This document shows, in pieces, positions 37,366-46,216 of a stretch of DNA of 64,000 nucleotides. Position 1 is the stretch's first letter, and the number at the start of each line of letters is the position of its first letter. The stretch comes from an uncultured Sphingomonas sp. GTDB lineage: Bacteria; Pseudomonadota; Alphaproteobacteria; Sphingomonadales; Sphingomonadaceae. The DNA is taken from contig NZ_CAKTFO010000009.1 in the NCBI RefSeq assembly GCF_934560975.1, forward strand, positions 32,378 through 96,377, read 5' to 3'. The position numbers and the translations under genes are program-made. Below the pieces are notes generated by a model. The model worked only from the letters and a program-made list of their open reading frames with translations. It ran no database searches and was not told where the DNA came from.

Positions 37366-37468
37366 CGGGGTAAGGTCCTCGGCTTGCGTGCGCTTCAGCA
37401 ATAGGTGGCGAGGGTAAGATTCGCGTTAACGCCGCCCCACCACGCAGGTGCCCAAACCGGCGCGTGCA

Positions 37469-37900
37469 TCAGGCGGCGAGCGCGTCCGGACCGGCGACCA
37501 GCACCGCCGGATCGACCAGCAGGATCGCCTGCTCGTCCCGCCGGATGGTGCCGCGCGCCGCGCGCCGCCATGCCGCACCGAGCAGGGCCGGGCACGGTTC
37601 GGGCGCGGCCGCCTCGATCACGTCCTCGACCATGTCGACCAGCAGAGCGTAGCTATGCCCTTCCGATTCCACGATCACGGCGGTCATGGCCCCGGCGCGC
37701 GCGATGCTGCCTAGGTTGAGCGCCGCGCGCGTGTCGATCACCGTCAGCACGCGGCTGCGCAATGCGAACAGCCCCGCGACATGCGGCGGCACGCGCGGGA
37801 TCGGGGCGATGTCCTCCACCTCGACCACCGACCCGATCTGCTCGGCAGGAAGCGCAATCGTCTCGTCGGCGATGCGGGCGATCAGATACAGCGTGTTCAT
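37469..37900 (-). CDS. cheW: Chemotaxis coupling protein CheW
   Basis: A 143-residue scaffold protein linking receptors to CheA. It shows LYLIARIADETIALP, VVEVEDIAPIPRVPPHVAGLFALRSR (split here by the family hallmark RG being LR), VLTVIDTRAALNLG and VIVESEGHSYALLVDMVEDV. ATG 37900 has GAGG upstream and starts four bases after the cheA stop. The canonical NLRG of CheW is replaced by FALRSR, a mild divergence. Confidence 0.9.
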   Translation of the reverse strand: MNTLYLIARIADETIALPAEQIGSVVEVEDIAPIPRVPPHVAGLFALRSRVLTVIDTRAALNLGSIARAGAMTAVIVESEGHSYALLVDMVEDVIEAAAPEPCPALLGAAWRRAARGTIRRDEQAILLVDPAVLVAGPDALAA

Positions 37901-37904
37901 CACC

Positions 37905-40271
37905 TCACCTTCCCACGGCGACATGGCTGCGCAGCGCCTGGAGCAGCGCGTCGCGATCATAACGGTAGATGCTGTCGTCGCCCGCACCTCCGGTGTCCGT
38001 CGTCTGGCGGAGCCGGATCACCGGCGCGTCGATCCCGACCGGCGGGGCGCCCGAAGCGACCACCACCGAGACATGATCCCGCACCGGCTCCCCGGCGAAG
38101 GACACGCGATAGCCGGCTGCCTTGAGCAGGGGCGCCAGCACCTCGCGCGCCCAGGGATCGTCCGAGCCGGCGACCAGGCACAAAGGCGACTTGCCCTGCG
38201 CGGGAAGGTCGCCCGCCTGCGAAAACAGCCAAAAGGCGTCCAGCATCTCAATCGGCTGGCCATCGTGCAGGACCACGCCCGCAACCGGCCCGGCGATGCG
38301 GGCCGGCGCCATGTCGCCGCGCAGGTTCACCACGTCGAACACCTGCTCGATCGCGTAGGAAAGCGCGCGGGTGCCGTCGCTGAGCCGCAACACGCGCATC
38401 CGGTTGTCCGGCAGCGGACCGGCGGCATGGAGCGGCGTCAATTCCCCCTGCAGCGGCAGCATGCGGGTTCCGCCCGCCTCGATCGCCGTATCCGCCGCCA
38501 CATCCTCGATCCGCTCCACCAGGGACAGGCGGATGCCACGGGTGATTCCGTCCAGATCGCGGAACAGCAAGGTGGGCAAAGCAGCCTCCTCCTGCCGGTC
38601 GCCCGGCTCCTCTACCGCCTGGTGCGTACCGACCAGAGCAATGGACGCGGCGGCGGCGATGCCGGCCACGTCCAGCAGCAGCATCGGCCGGCTGTTGTCC
38701 GGCAGGGTGGTGCCCGCATAGACGCCGCTGGCCATCAGTGCGGGCGCGGCCGGCTTCACCACCAATTCCTCATGGTCGTGCACCGCATCGACGCCAAGCG
38801 CATAACGTTCGCCGCCTCCGGCGCGCAGCACCACCAGCAGGTTGGGCGTGCCGTCGCCGCCGGTCAGCCCCATGAACCGGCCGAGATCCACTACCGGCAG
38901 GCGCATGCCGCGAATGAAGGCGACCATCGCGCCGCCCAGCCGCTCGATCCGCACCGCCGCGCCGTTCGGACGGACCAGTTCGTCGATCGCAGAACGGGGA
39001 ATGGCAAAGGGAACGCCGCCGCTGCTCACCGTCAGCGCCGGGATGATGGTCAGCGTCAGCGGGACGCGCAGCGACAGGCGGGTTCCCTGCCCCGGCCGGC
39101 TGTCAATCTCCACCGAACCGCCGATCCGCTCGATATTGGCGCGCACCACGTCCATGCCGACGCCACGGCCCGACACTTCCGTCACCGCATCGGCGGTGGT
39201 CAGGCCGGGTTCGAACACCAGGTTCAGCTTGCGTGCCCAGCTCATTCCGACGGCATCCTCGCTGCCGACCAGCCCGGCGGCTACGGCTTTGCGCAGAACA
39301 TGGTCGGCATCGATCCCTCGACCATCGTCGATGATCTCGATCAGGATCTGGTTGGCGGACTGTCGCGCGCCAATGCGCAGCTGACCGGCCTCCGGCTTGC
39401 CCGCGCGGCGGCGTTCTTCCGGCGACTCGATGCCATGATCCAGCGCATTGCGGACAATATGGGTCAGCGGATCGCGGATCATCTCGATCATCTCGCGATC
39501 CAGCTCGACATCGCTGCCGTCCGTTTCCAGCCGGGCCAGCTTGCCAAGGTCACCCGACAGGTCGCGCACCATGCGCGGCAGCATGGCAAACAGCGTCTCG
39601 ATCCGCGACATGCGGGTGCGGGTGATCGCCTCGCGCATCTCGCCCACGCATTGCGACAGCCGCTCGAACGCGATCTCGGTGGTGGATTCGGTGCCGGACG
39701 CGCGCAGCAGGCGCGACAATTCGTTTCGCGCGAGCACCATGTCGGACACGCCCGCCATCATCCGGTCGAGCAGTTCCACCGGCACGCGGATGCTGCGCGC
39801 GACGGTGCGCGTCGGCGGGCTGGCGGGCATTGCCGTGCCACGCACCGGCTGGTCCGCCTCCAGCAGGACAGGCTCGGCCAGCGCGACCTCCGCCCTCTCG
39901 CTCAGCGCGGAAATCAGGAACTGCTCGTCCACCTCCGGCAACGTCTCGCCCGCTTCCAGCGCGTTGGTCAGCTCGCCGATGCGGTCGATGATCGCCAGCA
40001 CGGCGCTGACCAGGGCGGCGTCGGGCTGCCGGTTGCCGGAGCGGACGTCGGCCAGCACATCCTCCGCCGCATGGCTGAGCCGCTGGAAACGCGGCAGATC
40101 GAGAAAGCCGCAGCTTCCCTTCACCGTATGGACGAAGCGGAAGATCGAATCGAGCCGATGGCGATCGGACGGGTCGGCCTCCCACGCCACGATCTCCCCG
40201 GCGAGCGCCTCAAGCGTTTCCCGGGTTTCGGCAATGAAGTCGTTGAGCAGGTCGTCCACGGCACCATCCAC
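37905..40271 (-). CDS. cheA: Chemotaxis histidine kinase CheA with extra C-terminal domains
   Basis: A 788-residue kinase. P1 HPt domain (1-110) with the phosphoacceptor His48 in RFVHTVKGSCGFL. There is no recognisable P2 CheY-binding domain. P3 dimerisation helices (about 160-230) and the P4 ATPase (HIVRNALDHGIESPEERRR, DDGRGID, GRGVGMDVV) follow. A P5 CheW-like domain (about 405-540) is next. Beyond it lie a second CheW-like segment (about 560-690) and a receiver-sized tail (about 695-788) lacking the phosphoacceptor aspartate. The extra domains make it longer than classical CheA (about 650). It heads the series cheA-W-Y-B-R. Confidence 0.93.
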   Translation of the reverse strand: MDGAVDDLLNDFIAETRETLEALAGEIVAWEADPSDRHRLDSIFRFVHTVKGSCGFLDLPRFQRLSHAAEDVLADVRSGNRQPDAALVSAVLAIIDRIGELTNALEAGETLPEVDEQFLISALSERAEVALAEPVLLEADQPVRGTAMPASPPTRTVARSIRVPVELLDRMMAGVSDMVLARNELSRLLRASGTESTTEIAFERLSQCVGEMREAITRTRMSRIETLFAMLPRMVRDLSGDLGKLARLETDGSDVELDREMIEMIRDPLTHIVRNALDHGIESPEERRRAGKPEAGQLRIGARQSANQILIEIIDDGRGIDADHVLRKAVAAGLVGSEDAVGMSWARKLNLVFEPGLTTADAVTEVSGRGVGMDVVRANIERIGGSVEIDSRPGQGTRLSLRVPLTLTIIPALTVSSGGVPFAIPRSAIDELVRPNGAAVRIERLGGAMVAFIRGMRLPVVDLGRFMGLTGGDGTPNLLVVLRAGGGERYALGVDAVHDHEELVVKPAAPALMASGVYAGTTLPDNSRPMLLLDVAGIAAAASIALVGTHQAVEEPGDRQEEAALPTLLFRDLDGITRGIRLSLVERIEDVAADTAIEAGGTRMLPLQGELTPLHAAGPLPDNRMRVLRLSDGTRALSYAIEQVFDVVNLRGDMAPARIAGPVAGVVLHDGQPIEMLDAFWLFSQAGDLPAQGKSPLCLVAGSDDPWAREVLAPLLKAAGYRVSFAGEPVRDHVSVVVASGAPPVGIDAPVIRLRQTTDTGGAGDDSIYRYDRDALLQALRSHVAVGR

Positions 40272-40361
40272 GAAGTTCCGGGACGATGTGCCATGGCGCG
40301 GGTAAAAAAGGACTTAAGCATGGGTCAGGCGCGCCGCAGGGCGCCGCCCGCGCCGAAGCGA

Positions 40362-40985
40362 TCAGGCGTGCGAGGCGGCGAGGAGCAGCAGCCCCTCCTC
40401 CTCCGCCAGCTGCAGCGTGCGGCCATTATCCTCCGCCAGCTTGCGCAGCAGCCATGCCGCCGACGTGCGCGAGTTGATCGCGTCCGCATTGCCGCCGCCG
40501 GAAAGAACCTCCCGGATCTCCGCATCCATGACGATGCGGGCGCCTTCCGCGCGCACGACCACCTCGCCATCCTCGACCGCAGCCATCAGCCGTCCGCCCC
40601 GCACCAGGGCGTCGAGCGCGACCATGCCCAGGTTCAAGAGGATCTTGGCCGCATCCTTGGCGATGCCGGGCTGCTCCACCAGCCACAGCAGCTCGACACG
40701 CGAATTGCCGCGAACGAGGCCGGCCAGGGCAGCGCGCACCTCCTCGGCCGCGACCTCCTCCCCGAAGCCGCCGGCCGAGCCGAAGGCCAGGCGGAAGAAC
40801 TTGAGCTTGTCGGCGGATGTGCGTGCGCTTTCCGCCAGCAACTCCATCACCCGCTCGCGCATGGCGGGATCCTCCTCGTCCGCCAGCAGCTCCAGCCCGT
40901 TCATCAGAGCGCCGACGGGGCTCAACAAATCGTGGCACAGGCGCGAACAGAGCAGGCTGGCAAATTCGACGGAGGCATTGGACAT
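40362..40985 (-). CDS. chpT: Histidine phosphotransferase ChpT
   Basis: A 207-residue dimeric phosphotransferase that passes phosphate from the CckA kinase to CtrA and CpdR in the alphaproteobacterial cell-cycle relay. The conserved start EFASLLCSRLCHDLLSPVGA places the phosphorylated residue at His18. ELLADEEDP, KLKFFRLAFGSAGG and the degenerate ATPase-like second half (ILLNLGMVALDAL) match ChpT. ATG 40985 has GGGGAA upstream. The JAMM protein gene lies four bases upstream, so the two are probably one transcript. cheA follows 90 bases downstream. Confidence 0.9.
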   Translation of the reverse strand: MSNASVEFASLLCSRLCHDLLSPVGALMNGLELLADEEDPAMRERVMELLAESARTSADKLKFFRLAFGSAGGFGEEVAAEEVRAALAGLVRGNSRVELLWLVEQPGIAKDAAKILLNLGMVALDALVRGGRLMAAVEDGEVVVRAEGARIVMDAEIREVLSGGGNADAINSRTSAAWLLRKLAEDNGRTLQLAEEEGLLLLAASHA

Positions 40986-40989
40986 GGCT

Positions 40990-41433
40990 TCATTCCCCGG
41001 GGGCAGAATTGCGATTGGGCGCGGCATGGCCGGCAAGCGTGCCATCGTCTGTGACGATCAGGCGGGCTTCGGTAAAGCCGTCTTCGCCCGCCAGCCACGC
41101 GCGGACGATTCCCCCGCCCACGATCAGCCACATCGTGCCGGGCTGCGCCGCCGCACGATCCCGATGGGAAGGCGTCGGCTTGCCGTTGGGGTGCGAGTGG
41201 TAGCAGCCGATCACGGCGGGTCCGCCTGCCCGCTGGGCCCGGTAGGCGGCGATCAGCGCCGCGGGATCGAGCTCGAACGTGTCCCCCCGCCGCTCCGCGA
41301 CGTTGGCGAGCGCGCGCACCGCCATGATCCGGCCGGGCACCCCGAACAGCAGGCCGCAGACTTCCTCATCGGGCCGGGCCGCGGCCTCGCCCACAATGGC
41401 GTCCGACACTGCGCGCGAGATAACGACCTGCAT
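40990..41433 (-). CDS. JAB1/MPN (JAMM) zinc metallopeptidase, M67 family
   Basis: A 147-residue protein with a complete JAMM site: Glu24 (EEVCGLLFG), then HSHPNGKPTPSHRD supplying His79, His81, Ser89 and Asp92. Bacterial M67 proteins cleave isopeptide or peptide bonds at the C-termini of ubiquitin-like or sulfur-carrier proteins, or modify siderophore or cysteine intermediates. No ThiS/MoaD-like or E1-like gene is nearby, so the substrate is unknown. It lies four bases before chpT on the same strand and divergent from rluD. Confidence 0.85.
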   Translation of the reverse strand: MQVVISRAVSDAIVGEAAARPDEEVCGLLFGVPGRIMAVRALANVAERRGDTFELDPAALIAAYRAQRAGGPAVIGCYHSHPNGKPTPSHRDRAAAQPGTMWLIVGGGIVRAWLAGEDGFTEARLIVTDDGTLAGHAAPNRNSAPGE

Positions 41434-41491
41434 GGGACCGACATAGCAGCCCGGCCTTGAAAATCATGGGCGACGAACCATATCGGGCCGA

Positions 41492-42448
41492 GTGGACGCG
41501 GGGGTGTCGATCAAACATGCGGTGATGCCGCCGGACATGGCCGGGTGGCGCCTTGATCGGGCGCTGGCCGCCGCATTGCCGATTCTGTCGCGCGAACGGC
41601 TGAAGAGCCTGATTTCCGCCGGTGCCGTGACCGTCGACGGCAAGCTGGTGCGCGACCCCGCCGTCAAGGTGTCGGGTGGCAATGCGGCCGAGATCGCGAT
41701 TCCCGATCCGACGCCAGCCGGCAATGCCGCGCAGGATATTCCGCTGAACATCGTGTTCGAAGACGACCATCTGATCGTCATCGACAAGCAGGCCGGCCTG
41801 GTGGTCCATCCCGCCTGCGGCAATCTCGACGGCACTTTGGTCAATGCGCTGCTGCATCATTGCAGGGGTTCGCTGTCCGGCATTGGCGGGGTGGAGCGGC
41901 CGGGAATCGTCCATCGGATCGACAAGGATACGTCGGGACTGATGGTGGCCGCCAAGACGGACCGCGCGCATACCGGGCTCGCCGCGCAGTTCGCCAAGCA
42001 CAGCATCGACCGCCGCTACAAGGCCATCGTGATCGGTCAGCCGCGCCCGCCGGCGGGGCGGATCGAGGGCAATCTCGGCCGCAGCCCAGCCAACCGCAAG
42101 AAGATGGCGATCGTCGGCCCCGGTCAGGGCAAACATGCGGTGACCCATTACACCACCTTGCAGCCGCTGCGCGATGCGGCGCTGGTGGAATGTCGGCTGG
42201 AAACGGGGCGCACCCATCAGGTGCGCGTCCACATGGCGTCGATCGGCCATCCGCTGCTCGGCGACCCCGTCTATGCGGAACGGAGGCGTAATTTTCGTAA
42301 CCTTCTGACGGAATTGGCGTTTAATCGTCAGGCGCTTCACGCGGCACGGCTCGGCTTCATCCATCCGGTGACAAGCGAGGCTTTGTCGTTCGAAAGCAAC
42401 ATGCCGGCAGACATGCAGGAACTGTTCAGTCATCTCTGTGTAGAGTGA
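41492..42448 (+). CDS. rluD: 23S rRNA pseudouridine synthase, RluA/RluD family
   Basis: A 318-residue enzyme with an N-terminal S4 domain (RLDRALAAALPILSRERLK) and RluA-type catalytic domain. The catalytic aspartate lies in GIVHRIDKDTSGLMVAAKT. Other landmarks: DKQAGLVVHPACGN and ETGRTHQVRVHMASIGHPLLGD. An S4 domain points to RluD or RluC rather than RluA. The start is uncertain (GTG 41492, GTG 41504 or ATG 41525), with no clear ribosome site. rpoH follows 69 bases downstream in the same direction. Confidence 0.9.
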   Translation: MDAGVSIKHAVMPPDMAGWRLDRALAAALPILSRERLKSLISAGAVTVDGKLVRDPAVKVSGGNAAEIAIPDPTPAGNAAQDIPLNIVFEDDHLIVIDKQAGLVVHPACGNLDGTLVNALLHHCRGSLSGIGGVERPGIVHRIDKDTSGLMVAAKTDRAHTGLAAQFAKHSIDRRYKAIVIGQPRPPAGRIEGNLGRSPANRKKMAIVGPGQGKHAVTHYTTLQPLRDAALVECRLETGRTHQVRVHMASIGHPLLGDPVYAERRRNFRNLLTELAFNRQALHAARLGFIHPVTSEALSFESNMPADMQELFSHLCVE

Positions 42449-42517
42449 CGATCGCAGACGGCGGAGTCGTCAATGGCTCTGCCGGGACCGATGAAGGTCC
42501 GGGGAGAAGTAGGTATC

Positions 42518-43426
42518 ATGGCCAGCGGCAACACATCGGTGGCAACCATTCCGGCGTTGGGCGGGGAGCAGAGCCTCAACCGTTACCTGTCCGAGATCCG
42601 CAAGTTTCCGATCCTCCAGCCGGAGGAGGAATATATGCTCGCCAAGCGTTTCCAGGAGCATGGCGATCCGGAGGCGGCGGCCAAGCTCGTCACCTCGCAC
42701 CTGCGGCTCGTGGCGAAGATCGCGATGGGTTATCGCGGCTATGGCCTGCCCGCGTCCGAGCTGATCAGCGAAGGCAATATCGGCCTGATGCAGGGCGTGA
42801 AGAAGTTCGAGCCCGATCGCGGCTTCCGCCTCGCCACCTATGCCATGTGGTGGATCCGCGCTTCCATCCAGGAATATATCCTGCGGTCGTGGAGCCTGGT
42901 GAAGATGGGCACCACCGCCGCGCAGAAGAAATTGTTCTTCAACCTGCGCCGGATGAAGAGCCAGATCGACGCGTTCGAGGAAGGCGACCTGAAGCCGGAG
43001 GCGCTGGCCAAGATCGCCAAGGATCTGGGCGTGACCGAGGATGAGGTCACCTCCATGAACCGGCGGATGGCGATGGGTGGGGATACCTCGCTCAACGTCA
43101 TGGTCGGCGAGGATGGCGATGCGCAGTGGCAGGACTGGCTGGTCGACACCGATCCGCTGCAGGACGAACGCATTGCCGACGCGCAGGAAAAGGATGTCCG
43201 CCACGACATGCTGACCGAGGCGATGGACAGCCTGAACGATCGCGAGAAGCATATCCTGGCCGAACGCCGCCTGGCCGACGACCCCAAGACGCTGGAGGAA
43301 CTCTCCCAGGTCTATGGCGTCAGCCGCGAACGGGTTCGCCAGATCGAGGTGCGCGCATTCGACAAGTTGCAGAAGGCGATGATGCGGATCGCCGGCGAGA
43401 AGCGCCTGCTGCCCGCCATGGCCTGA
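42518..43426 (+). CDS. rpoH: RNA polymerase sigma factor RpoH (sigma-32)
   Basis: A 302-residue heat-shock sigma factor. Region 1.2 (LNRYLSEIRKFPILQPEEEY), region 2 (TSHLRLVAKIAMGYRGYGLP, GLMQGVKKFEPDRGFRLATY, AMWWIRASIQEYILRSWSLV), the RpoH box around QKKLFFNLRRMKSQI, and region 4 (LSQVYGVSRERVRQIEVRAF) are all present. ATG 42518 has GGAGAAG upstream. It follows rluD and is closed by two hairpins at 43434-43482. Confidence 0.97.
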   Translation: MASGNTSVATIPALGGEQSLNRYLSEIRKFPILQPEEEYMLAKRFQEHGDPEAAAKLVTSHLRLVAKIAMGYRGYGLPASELISEGNIGLMQGVKKFEPDRGFRLATYAMWWIRASIQEYILRSWSLVKMGTTAAQKKLFFNLRRMKSQIDAFEEGDLKPEALAKIAKDLGVTEDEVTSMNRRMAMGGDTSLNVMVGEDGDAQWQDWLVDTDPLQDERIADAQEKDVRHDMLTEAMDSLNDREKHILAERRLADDPKTLEELSQVYGVSRERVRQIEVRAFDKLQKAMMRIAGEKRLLPAMA

Positions 43427-43433
43427 AGGCACG

Positions 43434-43482
43434 GGGTGGACGCTTCGGATCGTCCACCCATGCTCCTGCCATAGACAGGAGC
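43434..43482. terminator. Two tandem hairpins between rpoH and a convergent gene
   Basis: First: GGGTGGACG (43434-43442) with CGTCCACCC (43451-43459), a 9-pair stem. Second: GCTCCTG (43462-43468) with CAGGAGC (43476-43482), a 7-pair stem. They fill the 66-base convergent gap and could stop transcription from both sides. No T-runs. Confidence 0.55.
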
Positions 43483-43492
43483 GCGCGGGCGA

Positions 43493-44311
43493 TCAGAACT
43501 TTTCGCTGACACCCAGATATAGCTGCACGTCGGGCGAGTTGTGGTTGAGCCCGGCATTGCCGCCCACGTCGAATTGCACTCGACTCCCGGGGTGATAGGC
43601 AAGCGACAGCGCCAGCAGCGATTGCGTGCTGTGATGGGCGGGGTCGCGGTCCCGGATGGCGGCAAGTTCTACCATCACGTCCATCACCCGGCTCACCGCC
43701 GCCTGCACGCCGGCAACGCTGCCATAAGCGAGATGGCGGCCATGCGCGTCTTCGTTGGCGGCCGCATCGATCTCCGGTGTGAGTTCAAAGGTCAGCGTAT
43801 CGTTGATCGCATAGGTTGCGGGCACCGTCAGCCCCGCGCTCCACACGCCGTCTCCGAGGTTGCTCTTGCCGGTGGGCAGGGTCGCAAAGGGCAGCAAGGC
43901 CAAGGAGAGCCCGTTGCCGTCGGGATGCGTCAAATTCCGCTTGAGGCCAACCGTCACGTCGCCCACGCCGCCGGTCCGCTCCAACGAACCCGTGGCACGA
44001 TCCCGTTCGCGGACATGCGCATAGCCCAGCCAGTCGAGCCGCAGCTCAGTGCTGTCCCCGACGCCGTAGCGGACCAGCACGTCGCCCAGTTCGATCCGGT
44101 CGATACGGCTCTCGCTATCACTGGTGCGCTCCCAGCTGCCGATCCCCGCCTCGACCTGCACATGGCCGGGATCGACCGTGCAGGGCGCGGTGCCAAGGCC
44201 GGGCCGATCGGAGCACAATTCGCGCAAGCCATCCTGCGCCATGACCGGCGCCGCAGCCAACGCGGCCGCAAAGATCGTAACGATGACGCGCACCCGAATC
44301 CCCTTTTTCAT
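43493..44311 (-). CDS. Outer-membrane beta-barrel, phenol MetA-pathway/transporter-like family
   Basis: A 272-residue protein with a signal peptide ending VMAQDG. The mature part starts with CSDRPGLGTAPCTVDPGHVQVEAG, a pattern seen in outer-membrane proteins of the MetA-pathway-of-phenol-degradation domain. Alternating hydrophobic residues (ELRLDWLGYAHVRER, VTVGLKRNL, SLALLPFATLP) and the final SEKF fit a beta-barrel with a C-terminal aromatic. The substrate is unknown. ATG 44311 has GGGGAG upstream. It diverges from mtgA. Confidence 0.75.
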   Translation of the reverse strand: MKKGIRVRVIVTIFAAALAAAPVMAQDGLRELCSDRPGLGTAPCTVDPGHVQVEAGIGSWERTSDSESRIDRIELGDVLVRYGVGDSTELRLDWLGYAHVRERDRATGSLERTGGVGDVTVGLKRNLTHPDGNGLSLALLPFATLPTGKSNLGDGVWSAGLTVPATYAINDTLTFELTPEIDAAANEDAHGRHLAYGSVAGVQAAVSRVMDVMVELAAIRDRDPAHHSTQSLLALSLAYHPGSRVQFDVGGNAGLNHNSPDVQLYLGVSEKF

Positions 44312-44382
44312 TGTGGCTCCCCAACGATGATGCCAGGCGCCCCGTTCCCGTTGCCGGATCATTCCGCTAAGGCGCGCCTCCG

Positions 44383-45129
44383 ATGGCTGCACGACGACCG
44401 AAACCCGCCCCCGCTTCCGCCCGCGCGCGCAAGGGCGTTGCGGTACGTACATGGCCGCGCCGCATCCTGGGCTGGGTAATACGGGGCGTAATCCTGTTTT
44501 TGCTCGGCTCCGTCCTGCTCGTCCTGTTCTACCGCTTCGTGCCGCCGCCGGTCACCATCACGATGCTGGGCGACCTGGCGCAGGGGCATTCGATCAACAA
44601 GGATTGGATTTCGCTGTCGCGCATGGATCGGAACATGGCGCGGGCGGCGATCGCGGCGGAGGACGGCAATTTCTGCACCCACCACGGTTTCGATTTCTCC
44701 GCGATGCAGAAGGCGTTCCAGGGCAATGTCCAGGGGCGCCGCTTGCGGGGCGGATCGACCATCAGCCAGCAGACCGCCAAGAATGTCTTTCTGTGGCAGG
44801 GGCGCTCCTACGTCCGCAAGGGGCTGGAGGCATGGTTCACCCTGCTGATCGAGACCATGTGGGGCAAAAGGCGGATCATGGAAGTCTACCTCAACGTCGC
44901 GGAGACCGGCATCGGCACCTATGGCGCCAACGCCGGGGCGATTCGCTACTTCCATCACGACGCCAGCCGTTTGTCGCCCGCGGAGGCGGGGCGGATCGCC
45001 GCCGTCCTGCCCCTCCCCTCCAAGCGCGAGGCGATCGCGCCGACCGGGGCGACCCGCCGCTACGGCAACCGCATTACGCAACGGATCGGCATGATCCGGC
45101 GCGGCGGCTATGACCGCTGCCTGCGGTAA
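44383..45129 (+). CDS. mtgA: Monofunctional biosynthetic peptidoglycan transglycosylase
   Basis: A 248-residue GT51 enzyme that polymerises lipid II glycan chains without a transpeptidase domain. One N-terminal transmembrane helix (about 30-50) anchors it. The catalytic glutamate is in AAIAAEDGNFCTHHGFD, followed by RGGSTISQQTAKNVFLW, KGLEAWFTLLIETMWGK and MEVYLNVAETGIGTYGA. Motif order and length match MtgA. It is followed 64 bases later by a glycosyltransferase gene. Confidence 0.96.
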   Translation: MAARRPKPAPASARARKGVAVRTWPRRILGWVIRGVILFLLGSVLLVLFYRFVPPPVTITMLGDLAQGHSINKDWISLSRMDRNMARAAIAAEDGNFCTHHGFDFSAMQKAFQGNVQGRRLRGGSTISQQTAKNVFLWQGRSYVRKGLEAWFTLLIETMWGKRRIMEVYLNVAETGIGTYGANAGAIRYFHHDASRLSPAEAGRIAAVLPLPSKREAIAPTGATRRYGNRITQRIGMIRRGGYDRCLR

Positions 45130-45192
45130 GGCCGTGGCGGCAGGGGTAAAATCCGCTCGCCCCCCGATCTGCTCCCGATTAAGAACCGCCTT

Positions 45193-46212
45193 GTGACAGA
45201 CAGCCCAGTTCCAGCCGATCGCATCGGCGTCGTCGTGATCGGCCGCAACGAAGGCGAACGGCTGAAGGCCGCGCTGGCGGCGATCCGGGGTATGCCGAAC
45301 ATCGCCTATGTCGATTCCGGATCGACCGACGGCAGCCAGGACCATGCCCGCGCGATCGGGGTGGAGGTGGTGGAACTGCCGGTGCCGCCCAAGTTCACCG
45401 CAGCGCGCGCACGCAATGCGGGTGTGGAGGCGCTGCTCGCCCGCAATCCCATGATCGACCGTATCCAGATGATCGACGGCGATTGCGTGGTGGAACGTGG
45501 CTGGATCGCGGCCGCCTCCGCCGCATTGGATGCCGACCCCCGACTGGCCGGCGTGTTCGGTCGGCGGCAGGAGATCGCGCCCGATCGCAGCGTCTATAAC
45601 CGCTTCTGCGACAATGAGTGGAATACGCCGATCGGCCCGGCGCTCGCCACCGGCGGCGACGCCATGTTCCGGGTGACCGCGCTGCGGCAGGTGGGCGGCT
45701 ATGCGCCCGAACTGATCGCCGGGGAGGAGCCGGACATGTGCCTGCGCATGGGCCGGCATGGCTGGCGGTTCCTGCGGATCGACGCGCCAATGACGCGCCA
45801 CGACGCCAACATCCTGCGCTTCGGCCAATGGTGGCAGCGGGCCCGGCGGGCCGGCTATGCCGCGACCTCCCATGTGCTGCGCCACGGCCGCGCCTCCCTG
45901 CCGGGCGACATCGGGCAGGTGGTGCGGATGCTGCTGTGGGGCGTGGCGCTGCCGGCCTTGATCCTGCTGCTGCTGGTGCTGGCCTTGGTCTCGTCGCACT
46001 TCATCCTGGCCGCCTTGCTGGTGCTGGCCATCTATCCGCTGCAATGGCTGCGGCAGGCGCGTTCGGAGCGGGCGAGCTGGCCGTCCGTGCGCGGTGCGCT
46101 GGCGGCCGGCGGATTGCGTGTCCTGCACCAGTTCGCGGCCGTGTCGGGATTGACCAGCGCGGTGGCGGACTGCCTCGTCCGCCGCGACCGCAAGATCATG
46201 GAATATCGCTGA
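45193..46212 (+). CDS. Family 2 glycosyltransferase with C-terminal membrane helices
   Basis: A 339-residue enzyme. The GT-A fold starts at IGVVVIGRNEGERLKAAL, with VDSGSTDGSQDHA, MIDGDCVVERGW (metal/nucleotide-sugar Asp) and ATGGDAMFRVTAL, then ELIAGEEPDMCLRM (catalytic Glu/Asp). Two or three hydrophobic segments near 255-295 attach it to the inner membrane. It starts with GTG. With the two glycosyltransferases that follow on the opposite strand it suggests surface-polysaccharide assembly, though no polymerase or flippase is present here. Sugar donor unknown. Confidence 0.88.
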   Translation: MTDSPVPADRIGVVVIGRNEGERLKAALAAIRGMPNIAYVDSGSTDGSQDHARAIGVEVVELPVPPKFTAARARNAGVEALLARNPMIDRIQMIDGDCVVERGWIAAASAALDADPRLAGVFGRRQEIAPDRSVYNRFCDNEWNTPIGPALATGGDAMFRVTALRQVGGYAPELIAGEEPDMCLRMGRHGWRFLRIDAPMTRHDANILRFGQWWQRARRAGYAATSHVLRHGRASLPGDIGQVVRMLLWGVALPALILLLLVLALVSSHFILAALLVLAIYPLQWLRQARSERASWPSVRGALAAGGLRVLHQFAAVSGLTSAVADCLVRRDRKIMEYR

Positions 46213-46216
46213 GAGG

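Noticed and set aside
37686..41054. A plus-strand open frame of over 1100 codons opposite cheW, cheA and chpT
   Set aside because: Antisense to genes with strong motifs. Its translation is rich in Arg/His/Gln without conserved domains, so it is a GC-driven artefact.
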